Of a stretch of DNA of 7,427 bases, positions 1 through 4,818 are shown piece after piece. How positions within the stretch are numbered: the first letter of the stretch is position 1; each line of letters starts with the position of its first letter. Source of the stretch: an uncultured Christensenellaceae bacterium. GTDB lineage: Bacteria; Bacillota; Clostridia; Christensenellales; Pumilibacteraceae. The notes below the pieces were generated by a model. That model did not search any database. It saw only the letters and a program-made list of their open reading frames with translations, and was not told where the DNA came from. The position numbers were made by a program, and so were the translations under genes. The stretch lies in the NCBI GenBank assembly GCA_910587805.1, contig CAJUNM010000036.1, positions 8,848 through 16,274 on the forward strand, written 5' to 3'.

Positions 1-1
1 C

Positions 2-66
2 GAAAAGTCAAGCTGCGCTTGAAAAGTAAAACCGCGCTTGATAAAAGTTTGGAAAAGTAAATAAAC
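2..66. repeat. Degenerate 19-bp tandem repeats at the left edge
   Basis: Two adjacent 19-bp units (2-20 and 21-39) each begin GAAAAGT and end GCGCTT and match at 16 of 19 positions. Shorter partial units follow: TAAAAGT at 42-48 and GAAAAGT at 52-58. The first unit includes a 6-bp stem, TCAAGC with GCTTGA around a TGC loop (8-22). The array probably continues left of the window. No open frame fits it, so I read it as non-coding intergenic repeat DNA of unknown role. Confidence 0.55.
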
Positions 67-90
67 AATAAAGGCAAAGAAATCGAATAA

Positions 91-104
91 TCAAGCTGCG
101 CTTG
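91..104. repeat. Second copy of the TCAAGCTGCGCTTG palindrome
   Basis: The 14-mer TCAAGCTGCGCTTG at 8-21 recurs exactly here. It is an inverted repeat (CAAGC, TGC loop, GCTTG) that ends directly against the TTGACT -35 box of the ychF promoter. The position suits an operator or a spreading intergenic repeat; the sequence alone does not decide. Confidence 0.5.
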
Positions 105-133
105 TTGACTTTATCTCGGGCATGTAGTAAAAT
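105..133 (+). promoter_or_regulatory. Sigma-70/SigA-type promoter of ychF
   Basis: TTGACT at 105-110 (5 of 6 matches to TTGACA) is followed after exactly 17 bp by TAAAAT at 128-133 (5 of 6 matches to TATAAT). The predicted transcription start is near 140, leaving a leader of about 20 nt that contains the ribosome binding site. A second TATAAT at 139-144 has no suitably spaced -35. Confidence 0.75.
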
Positions 134-149
134 AATACTATAATTGTTT

Positions 150-154
150 GGGAG
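150..154 (+). promoter_or_regulatory. Ribosome binding site of ychF
   Basis: GGGAG lies 5 nt before the ATG at 160. It argues for that start over the in-frame TTG at 148, which would place the site inside the reading frame. Confidence 0.65.
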
Positions 155-159
155 CGAGT

Positions 160-1251
160 ATGAAAATAGGAGTAGTGGGCTTGCCCAATGTCGGCAAGAG
201 TACGCTGTTTAACGCAATAACGGAAGCGGGCGCGGAGTGCGCAAACTATCCGTTTTGCACGATCGAACCGAACGTAGGCGTGGTCGCGGTACCCGACGCG
301 CGCTTGTCGGTTTTGGAACGCATGTATCAAAGTAAGCGCGTCGTGCCCGCGACGATCGAGTTTGTGGACATAGCGGGGCTTGTCAAAGGCGCGAGCCGCG
401 GCGAAGGCTTGGGCAATAAGTTCCTGTCGCATATTCGCGAAGTGGACGCCGTTATTATGGTAGTGCGCTGTTTCGACGACGCGAACATCATCAACGTTTC
501 GGACACCGTCGATCCCGTGCGCGACGCGGAGATAATCAACACCGAACTAATGCTCGCCGACCTCGAGAGCATAGATAAGCGCAAAGCGCGATTTGAAAAA
601 ACGGTCAAGAGCGGCGACAAGAAAGCCGCCGAAGCGCTCGAGCTGTTAAAGCGCATGGAATCGTGCATCAACGACGGCAAGTCGCTGCGTACGCTCGGAC
701 TGAGTCTCGAGGAACTTGCCGCAGTCGACGGGCAGTTTTTGCTTTCCGTAAAGCCTATAATTTACGTGGCGAACATTTCCGAGAACGATATAGGTAAATC
801 CGGCAATGGGTACGTGTCGGCGTTGAGCAAGTTCGCCGAATCCGAAAATGCGGCGTGCATTGATATCTGCGCCAAAGCGGAACAGGAGATATCGCAATTG
901 CCCGTTGACGAGCGCGCCGAATATCTCGAGGCGCTCGGGCTTGAAAAAACGGGTCTCGACAGAATAATAACCTCGGGCTACGAGCTGTTGGGGCTTATGA
1001 GCTATCTCACGGCGGGCGAGAAAGAAACCCGCGCGTGGACGATTGAACGCGGCACTACCGCGCCGAAAGCCGCCGGCAAGATACACTCGGATTTCGAGCG
1101 CGGATTTATCCGCGCCGAGATAGTCTCTTATAAAGATCTTGTCTCGTGCGGCTCTATCGCCGCCGCAAAGGCGGCGGGAAAACTCCGCAGCGAAGGTAAG
1201 GACTACGTAATGAAAGACGGCGACGTTGTGGAGTTCAAGTTTAATGTTTAA
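160..1251 (+). CDS. ychF: Redox-regulated ATPase YchF (Obg-related P-loop ATPase)
   Basis: The encoded 363-residue protein has the usual family length. Visible motifs in order are the P-loop GLPNVGKST (residues 7-15), the YchF hallmark PFCTIEPN (31-38), switch II DIAGLVKGASRGEGLGNKF (70-88), the altered base-specificity motif NISE (205-208) in place of NKxD, and a C-terminal TGS-like domain ending GKDYVMKDGDVVEFKFNV. In the family the NxxE motif goes with ATP rather than GTP preference, and the protein binds ribosomes and affects stress responses. Cys33 matches the cysteine described as redox-sensitive in E. coli YchF. I chose the ATG at 160 because GGGAG lies 5 nt upstream and the product matches the family N terminus; the in-frame TTG at 148 would overlap that site. 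argS follows after 91 bp. Confidence 0.97.
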   Translation: MKIGVVGLPNVGKSTLFNAITEAGAECANYPFCTIEPNVGVVAVPDARLSVLERMYQSKRVVPATIEFVDIAGLVKGASRGEGLGNKFLSHIREVDAVIMVVRCFDDANIINVSDTVDPVRDAEIINTELMLADLESIDKRKARFEKTVKSGDKKAAEALELLKRMESCINDGKSLRTLGLSLEELAAVDGQFLLSVKPIIYVANISENDIGKSGNGYVSALSKFAESENAACIDICAKAEQEISQLPVDERAEYLEALGLEKTGLDRIITSGYELLGLMSYLTAGEKETRAWTIERGTTAPKAAGKIHSDFERGFIRAEIVSYKDLVSCGSIAAAKAAGKLRSEGKDYVMKDGDVVEFKFNV

Positions 1252-1342
1252 GCGACGAACCGTTGTTTTCGGCGGCGAATGTGCCGTTACGGCGTATAAG
1301 TCATTTTGAAAAGTATCATTGTTTGATTAAGAGAGAAAAATC

Positions 1343-2989
1343 ATGACGGACTATAAGAAAAAAATCTACGAGGCGGCAAAGTCGGCTTTGCCCGAACTGA
1401 ACGAAAGCGACGTGGTTGCGTCCGATGCGTTTTGCGATTTTTGCATACCGTGCTTTAAGTTTGCCAAAACGATGCGCCGCGCGCCCGCGCTCATTGCGTC
1501 GGAAGCGGCGGGCGCGGTCAAGCTCGACGGCATAAAGATCGAGGCGTTAAACGGCTACTTGAATTTTACCGTCGAACGCTCGGCGCGAGTATCCGAACTG
1601 TTCGGCGCGCGCTCCGAATTCAAACCGTTTGCCGGCAAGACAGTGTGCATCGACTTTTCGTCGGTCAATATCGCCAAGCCGTTCCACATAGGGCATCTTA
1701 TGACAACGGTAATAGGCGGCGCGCTGTGCAACGTTTATCGCGCTCTCGGCGCGCGCGTGGTGGGCATAAACCATCTCGGCGATTTCGGTACGCAGTTCGG
1801 CGGGCTTATCTCGGCATACCGCAGATGGGGCGACGAGGCGCGGCTCGAGCGACGCGGACTTGACGAACTGCTCGATCTGTACGTCAAATACAATGCCGAG
1901 TGCGAGAAGGACGCGGAGCTTGCGAGCGAGGCTCGCGCATGGTCGAAAAAGATAGAGGACGGCGACCCTTATGCCGTGGGGATTTTCGATCGGTTCAAGG
2001 CGATCACGCTCGAGCAGGCGAAGCGCGTATATAAACGTCTCAACGTCGAGTTCGACAGTTATCTCGGCGAGAGTTTTTACGTGGATAAGGTTTCGGGCGT
2101 GGAAAAGAAACTATCCGATAAATCGTTGCTTTCTATCAGCGACGGCGCGGAAATAGTCGATCTCGGCGACGATATGCCGCCCGCGCTCGTGCGTCGCAGC
2201 GACGGCGCATCGCTGTATATAGCGCGCGATCTCGCCGCGGCGTATTACCGTAAAGACACGTACGACTTCGATAAATGTTTGTATGTGGTCGCGTCGCATC
2301 AAGCGTTGCATTTTAAGCAGTTGTTCAAGGTGCTGGAGCTTGCGGGCGAACCGTGGGCATCCGACATGGTGCACGTCAGCTACGGCATGGTATCGGTAGA
2401 GGGCATGTCGCTCTCCACGCGCCGCGGCAACGTGTTGTATCTTAACGACGTGCTCGATTCCGCGGTGGATAAAGCGGCGGAAATTATAAACGAGCGCAAC
2501 GCGACGCTCGAGAATAAAAAAGCCGTTTCGGAGAGCGTCGGAGTGGGCGCGGTCGTGTTCGACGCGCTTTACGACGGCAGGCTCAAGGACAAGAATTTTT
2601 CGCTCGAAGCCGCGCTCAATTTCGACGGCGAGACCGGACCGTACGTGCAGTATACGCACGCGCGCTGCCGTTCTGTGCTTGCCAAAGCGGATCGGGATTC
2701 GGAGGACGTAAAACCCGAACTTCTGACGGACGATTCGGCATACGAGGTCGTAAAGCTTTTGGTCGATTTCGACGAAGTAGTTTTATTCGCGGCGGAAAAA
2801 TACGAGCCGTCCGCGATCTCGCGCAGGCTCGTAAAGATTTGTCAGGCTTTCAACAGATTTTATAACGCGGACAGGATCATGTGCGGCGGCGACTTGCAGT
2901 CGGCGCGGCTTGCGCTCACTCGAAAAACAGCGGACACACTCGAATACGGGCTGTCGCTCATACTGCTCGACGCGCCCGAAAAAATGTAG
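1343..2989 (+). CDS. argS: Arginyl-tRNA synthetase
   Basis: This is a class I aminoacyl-tRNA synthetase that charges tRNA-Arg with arginine in the cytoplasm. The 548 residues match the usual length. Residues 1 to about 85 form the N-terminal additional domain that contacts the tRNA D-loop. The catalytic core carries NIAKPFHIGHL (109-119) with HIGH at 115-118, then GINHLGDFGTQFG (141-153), HFKQLFKVLELAG (323-335) and the KMSKS-equivalent MSLSTRRGN (355-363). The C terminus is the helical DALR anticodon-binding domain, ending YGLSLILLDAPEKM. The KMSKS loop is non-canonical, as in many ArgRS enzymes; Lys112, just before HIGH, is the lysine known to compensate. The start ATG follows purine-rich AAGAGAG at 1329-1335. 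No terminator or good promoter is seen in the 91-bp gap after ychF, so read-through from ychF is likely. Confidence 0.97.
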   Translation: MTDYKKKIYEAAKSALPELNESDVVASDAFCDFCIPCFKFAKTMRRAPALIASEAAGAVKLDGIKIEALNGYLNFTVERSARVSELFGARSEFKPFAGKTVCIDFSSVNIAKPFHIGHLMTTVIGGALCNVYRALGARVVGINHLGDFGTQFGGLISAYRRWGDEARLERRGLDELLDLYVKYNAECEKDAELASEARAWSKKIEDGDPYAVGIFDRFKAITLEQAKRVYKRLNVEFDSYLGESFYVDKVSGVEKKLSDKSLLSISDGAEIVDLGDDMPPALVRRSDGASLYIARDLAAAYYRKDTYDFDKCLYVVASHQALHFKQLFKVLELAGEPWASDMVHVSYGMVSVEGMSLSTRRGNVLYLNDVLDSAVDKAAEIINERNATLENKKAVSESVGVGAVVFDALYDGRLKDKNFSLEAALNFDGETGPYVQYTHARCRSVLAKADRDSEDVKPELLTDDSAYEVVKLLVDFDEVVLFAAEKYEPSAISRRLVKICQAFNRFYNADRIMCGGDLQSARLALTRKTADTLEYGLSLILLDAPEKM

Positions 2990-3007
2990 CTATACGTTGC
3001 TGTTCGA

Positions 3008-3169
3008 TCAATTGAATCCGCAGCCGCAGCCGTTATTATTGTTGCAGCCGCAGCCGTTGTTGTTATTCATAAGCAAGAACATTATTATCATAAGATTGAT
3101 ACATTCCGTGCCGCCGCCGTTTTCGAGCATTAGTATAAGCATCAAAAGACTGAAAATATCGTTATTCAT
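3008..3169 (-). CDS. Small membrane protein with Asn/Gly/Cys repeat tail
   Basis: I do not recognise a named family. The 53-residue product starts MNNDIFSLLMLILMLENGGG, has a second hydrophobic stretch at about residues 24-34 (INLMIIMFLLM), and ends in two copies of NNNNGCGC (35-50) plus GFN. Cysteines are at 23, 40, 42, 48 and 50, giving two CxC pairs, and six residues are methionine. The ATG is supported by a perfect GGAGG 6 nt upstream. The frame stays open further upstream, but that extension has no such site. The gene converges on argS with an 18-bp gap and diverges from arsR. The two hydrophobic stretches suggest a membrane hairpin with a metal- or disulfide-capable tail. That is inference; a cell-surface or sporulation-related small protein is an alternative. 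Confidence 0.68.
   Translation of the reverse strand: MNNDIFSLLMLILMLENGGGTECINLMIIMFLLMNNNNGCGCNNNNGCGCGFN
3020..3067 (-). repeat. Two tandem 24-bp units encoding NNNNGCGC
   Basis: Units 3020-3043 and 3044-3067 differ at three positions. All three are third bases of asparagine codons (AAT versus AAC), so the encoded 8-residue repeat is identical. The pattern suggests protein-level constraint or a recent duplication. Confidence 0.85.
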
Positions 3170-3175
3170 GGCGCG

Positions 3176-3180
3176 CCTCC
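3176..3180 (-). promoter_or_regulatory. Strong Shine-Dalgarno site of the small minus-strand gene
   Basis: On the minus strand the sequence reads GGAGGCGCGCCATG, a perfect GGAGG with 6 nt to the start codon. It is the strongest ribosome binding site in the window. It fixes the start at 3169 and is the main evidence that this short frame is a real gene. Confidence 0.75.
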
Positions 3181-3204
3181 GCACGAACTTATTTTGTAGT
3201 TCTA

Positions 3205-3214
3205 TGTATATGCG
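3205..3214 (-). promoter_or_regulatory. Weak -10-like box overlapping an inverted CGCATAT
   Basis: On the minus strand this reads CGCATATACA. TATACA (5 of 6 matches to TATAAT) is a possible -10 for the small gene, about 36 nt before its ATG, but no good -35 is seen 16-18 bp upstream. CGCATAT at 3208-3214 is the same 7-mer repeated at the arsR promoter. A repressor bound there would cover this -10. Confidence 0.3.
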
Positions 3215-3290
3215 TTGCGACTTAAGTATGTGCTTGTTGCTCGGCATTTTCGACAAAATTTTCGAGTTTGCCCGAGTTTTTCGACATTTT

Positions 3291-3334
3291 CGCATATTGA
3301 CTTTTGCGCGCATATGTGCTATTATGCGCATATG
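3291..3334 (+). promoter_or_regulatory. Candidate arsR operator: three CGCATAT boxes at 18-bp spacing
   Basis: CGCATAT occurs at 3291-3297, 3309-3315 and 3327-3333, exactly 18 bp apart. The second and third copies extend to a shared 9-mer, GCGCATATG. Overlapping them is a perfect inverted repeat, GCGCATA (3308-3314) and TATGCGC (3323-3329), with an 8-bp spacer across the -10 box. ArsR-family repressors commonly bind such imperfect palindromes at their own promoters. Autoregulation is therefore inferred; the repeats themselves are directly seen. Confidence 0.6.
3297..3325 (+). promoter_or_regulatory. Promoter of arsR-ung, probably leaderless
   Basis: TTGACT at 3297-3302 and TATTAT at 3320-3325 are separated by 17 bp. 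Predicted initiation 7 nt after the -10 falls at 3332, the first base of the arsR ATG. No Shine-Dalgarno sequence precedes any of the candidate starts. Confidence 0.75.
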
Positions 3335-3664
3335 AATACCATGCTTTTAGACAGTATGACAGCCGACGAGATCGTCGACAATATGCCGAGCGACCGCGCG
3401 CTCGACGGGCTTGCGCGTTTCTTTTCCGCTTTGTCCGATCTGACGCGGTTGAAAATAGTTACGGTGCTTGCCGCGAGTACGCTGTGCGTGACGGACATAG
3501 CGGAACTGACCTCGCTCAATCAAACGACCGTTTCGCGGCAATTGCGCATACTTAAATCAATGGATATAGTCGAGTGCAGTCGTCAAGGCAAAGTCATGTT
3601 CTACTCGCTCGCGCAAAACAACGTGAACGGCATAATGGAGCTTGCCGTTGCGGCAGTAAATTAA
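3332..3664 (+). CDS. ArsR-family winged-helix transcriptional regulator
   Basis: The 110-residue product is typical of the ArsR/SmtB family. Helix motif LSDLTRLKIVTVL (34-46) is followed by the recognition helix region LNQTTVSRQLRILKSMDIV (62-80) and the beta-wing CSRQGKVMFYSL (82-93). Family members are dimeric repressors released by metals, oxidants or other signals. Only one cysteine of the alpha-3 CVCD motif remains (LCVTD, Cys52), the only other cysteine is Cys82, and the alpha-5 positions corresponding to the SmtB Asp/His ligands read Q and N. It is thus unlikely to be a standard metal sensor. The ATG at 3332 sits on the predicted transcription start; ATGs at 3341 and 3356 are alternatives. 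ung follows 77 bp downstream without a visible terminator. Confidence 0.9.
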   Translation: MNTMLLDSMTADEIVDNMPSDRALDGLARFFSALSDLTRLKIVTVLAASTLCVTDIAELTSLNQTTVSRQLRILKSMDIVECSRQGKVMFYSLAQNNVNGIMELAVAAVN

Positions 3665-3727
3665 AAGCGATATTCGCATAAGCGGCGCGAGCAAAATTTT
3701 CGCACGGGTTTATGCGGCGATCGCCAA

Positions 3728-3732
3728 AAGGA
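3728..3732 (+). promoter_or_regulatory. Ribosome binding site of ung
   Basis: AAGGA lies 9 nt before the ATG at 3742. It favours that start over the in-frame ATG at 3712, which would add ten residues unlike the family and has no upstream site. Confidence 0.6.
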
Positions 3733-3741
3733 AAAACGATC

Positions 3742-4458
3742 ATGATCATTACCGAAAAATGGGACGAGGTACTCGCCGCCGAGTACGAAAAACCGTACTT
3801 TGCACAGCTTATCTCGGATATAGATCGCGAGTATGCGACGCAAACCGTATACCCGTCGCGCGAGTGCATATTCGCCGCGCCCAAGTACGTTGACTACGAC
3901 AAGGTGCGCGTTGTTATTTTGGGTCAAGACCCGTACCACGGCGCAGGTCAGGCAAACGGGCTTGCGTTTGCCGTCAACAACGGCATAGAGCCGCCGCCGT
4001 CGCTCGTAAATATTTTTACCGAGATAAAAAGCGACATAGGCGTAGCGCCCGACGACGACACTACGCTCGTCGGCTGGGCGAACCAAGGCGTGCTGTTGCT
4101 GAACGCCGCGCTCACGGTGCGCGCCGGTCAAGCCGCATCGCACGAAAAACTCGGCTGGCACGAACTGACCGACGCTATGATAGCCGCGCTCAACAAGCGC
4201 GAAAAACCCGTAGCGTACATTCTTTGGGGGCGCAGCGCGCAGCTCAAGCGCGAGCTTATATCGCCGCGTAATTTCTGCGTCGTGTCTCCGCACCCGAGTC
4301 CGCTGTCCGCATACCGCGGCTTTTTCGGATCGAAACCGTTTTCAAAGGTCAATGCGTGGCTCGCGCAGAACGATATGAGTCCTGTGTATTGGCAGTACAC
4401 GGGCAAAAAAGAGATCGCCGATTATTACAAAACGAGCGGCAATATAAAAAGAGCGTAA
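3742..4458 (+). CDS. ung: Uracil-DNA glycosylase, family 1
   Basis: The enzyme excises uracil from DNA, starting base excision repair after cytosine deamination or dUMP incorporation. The 238-residue product shows all family 1 signatures: VVILGQDPYHGAGQANGLAF, whose Asp activates the catalytic water; LLNAALTV in the slot usually LLNTVLTV; and HPSPLSAYRGFFGSKPFSK with the catalytic His and the DNA-intercalating loop. Two positions differ from the usual consensus, Ala-Ala in the LLN motif and Tyr for His in SAHRG, but the catalytic residues are present. The start is the ATG after AAGGA. The gene lies 77 bp after arsR and is closed by a terminator at 4503-4536, so the two may share a transcript. 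No functional link to the regulator is evident. Confidence 0.96.
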   Translation: MIITEKWDEVLAAEYEKPYFAQLISDIDREYATQTVYPSRECIFAAPKYVDYDKVRVVILGQDPYHGAGQANGLAFAVNNGIEPPPSLVNIFTEIKSDIGVAPDDDTTLVGWANQGVLLLNAALTVRAGQAASHEKLGWHELTDAMIAALNKREKPVAYILWGRSAQLKRELISPRNFCVVSPHPSPLSAYRGFFGSKPFSKVNAWLAQNDMSPVYWQYTGKKEIADYYKTSGNIKRA

Positions 4459-4502
4459 TATAATGCGTAATTAATCGGAATACGTCGGTACGTTTCTTTA
4501 TC

Positions 4503-4536
4503 GAGTAAGCGTTTGGAATAGCGCTTACTCTTTTTT
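4503..4536 (+). terminator. Rho-independent terminator after ung
   Basis: GAGTAAGCG (4503-4511) pairs perfectly with CGCTTACTC (4522-4530), the stem extends inward by a G-T wobble and a T-A pair, and six T follow (4531-4536). It is closely related in sequence to the terminator at 7364-7397. Confidence 0.9.
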
Positions 4537-4575
4537 AATGTCGAAATTTTTCGGCTATTCCGATATTTCGATATT
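4537..4575. repeat. Long imperfect hairpin just after the terminator
   Basis: Outer arms 4537-4547 and 4565-4575 pair over 11 positions (one G-T wobble), including TCGAAAT with ATTTCGA. After a 3-versus-1 internal bulge, TCGG (4551-4554) pairs with CCGA (4560-4563) around a CTATT loop. It begins directly at the end of the ung T-tract. It could be a second terminator-like structure or an intergenic palindromic repeat. Confidence 0.5.
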
Positions 4576-4578
4576 TCT

Positions 4579-4615
4579 AGCGGAGCGCGACAGAGCGAAG
4601 CCGAAGATCCTCAAC
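4579..4615. repeat. Possible dispersed intergenic repeat fragment
   Basis: The GC-rich segment, with core GAGCGAAGCCGAAGATCCTC (4593-4612), stands out from its AT-rich surroundings. Its reverse complement resembles the widely scattered bacterial intergenic repeat of the type GATCCTTCGACTTCGCTC that I recall from many genomes. The match is from memory and imperfect. Confidence 0.35.
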
Positions 4616-4653
4616 CTTAAAATATAAAACTTTCAAAAAAATTGATCGTAGAT

Positions 4654-4763
4654 TGTCGAAAACGGCATAGTGTTCGCGTTTATCGACATTCGTGCGCATA
4701 GTGCGGGTATTATACGTATTTCGACAATACGCGGATTATGCGAATACCTTGCGCGTTTCGACA
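4654..4763. promoter_or_regulatory. Cluster of TTTCGACA boxes upstream of the protease gene
   Basis: TTTCGACA occurs at 4719-4726 and 4756-4763, inverted at 4654-4661, and as the core TCGACA at 4683-4688. The same 8-mer lies upstream of arsR (3248-3255, 3279-3286) and inverted at 4539-4546. I saw none inside the coding regions. A shared regulator site is possible. Confidence 0.4.
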
Positions 4764-4783
4764 AAACTGCGTATGCAAAAGTA

Positions 4784-4812
4784 TTTACTTTTTGCGTATA
4801 ATATGGTATAAT
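4784..4812 (+). promoter_or_regulatory. Promoter of the HtrA-like protease gene, probably leaderless
   Basis: TTTACT at 4784-4789 and a perfect TATAAT at 4807-4812 are 17 bp apart. Initiation 7 nt after the -10 falls at 4819, the A of the ATG, and no Shine-Dalgarno sequence fits between. A second TATAAT at 4797-4802 has no matching -35. Confidence 0.7.
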
Positions 4813-4818
4813 ATCGAT

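Larger units (their letters stand above)
4459..4818. other. 360-bp intergenic region between ung and the protease gene
   Basis: In order it holds the ung terminator (4503-4536), a hairpin immediately after it (4537-4575), a segment resembling a dispersed repeat (4579-4615), an AT-rich stretch (4616-4650), and a promoter-proximal part with several TTTCGACA boxes and the protease promoter (4784-4812). A weaker alternative promoter is TCGACA at 4683-4688 with TATTAT at 4708-4713 (19-bp spacing). I see no open frame with a ribosome binding site and no tRNA-like fold. Confidence 0.7.

Noticed and set aside
2..104. CRISPR array at the left edge
   Set aside because: Units are short, degenerate and directly adjacent, with no unique spacers of constant length and no cas gene.
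1252..1342. Separate promoter for argS
   Set aside because: TTGTTT (1263) and TATAAG (1295) are 26 bp apart, too far for a sigma-70-type promoter; no better pair was found.
2111..2659. Long minus-strand frame inside argS (also similar frames inside ychF, ung, the protease and the lipoprotein genes)
   Set aside because: These are shadows caused by codon bias in the real genes. Their products are Arg/His/Tyr-rich, lack motifs and lie wholly opposite well-identified genes.
3008..3169. Small Cys-rich protein as a RiPP (modified peptide) precursor
   Set aside because: No maturation enzyme, protease-exporter or radical SAM gene is present, and the hydrophobic segments do not look like a usual leader peptide.
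3170..3331. Upstream extension of the minus-strand small protein to 107 residues
   Set aside because: The added part covers the arsR promoter and has no ribosome binding site, while GGAGG sits right before the ATG at 3169.
3215..3331. Upstream extension of the ArsR protein
   Set aside because: The extra 39 residues are translated spacer DNA containing the promoter and repeats and have no family similarity.
2910..3335. Plus-strand frame of 141 codons overlapping the end of argS and the small gene
   Set aside because: It is antisense to the GGAGG-supported small gene, has no ribosome binding site of its own, and its Gln/Pro/Leu repeats are the reverse reading of the NNNNGCGC repeats.
4738..4818. 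Upstream extension of the protease by 27 residues
   Set aside because: It would start before the TTTACT/TATAAT promoter and adds an unlikely N terminus; ATG at 4819 gives a normal start, MSKKKNEQ.
4459..4818. Structured RNA or riboswitch in the spacer before the protease gene
   Set aside because: The promoter places the start at the ATG, leaving no leader, and I see no recognisable riboswitch or tRNA core.
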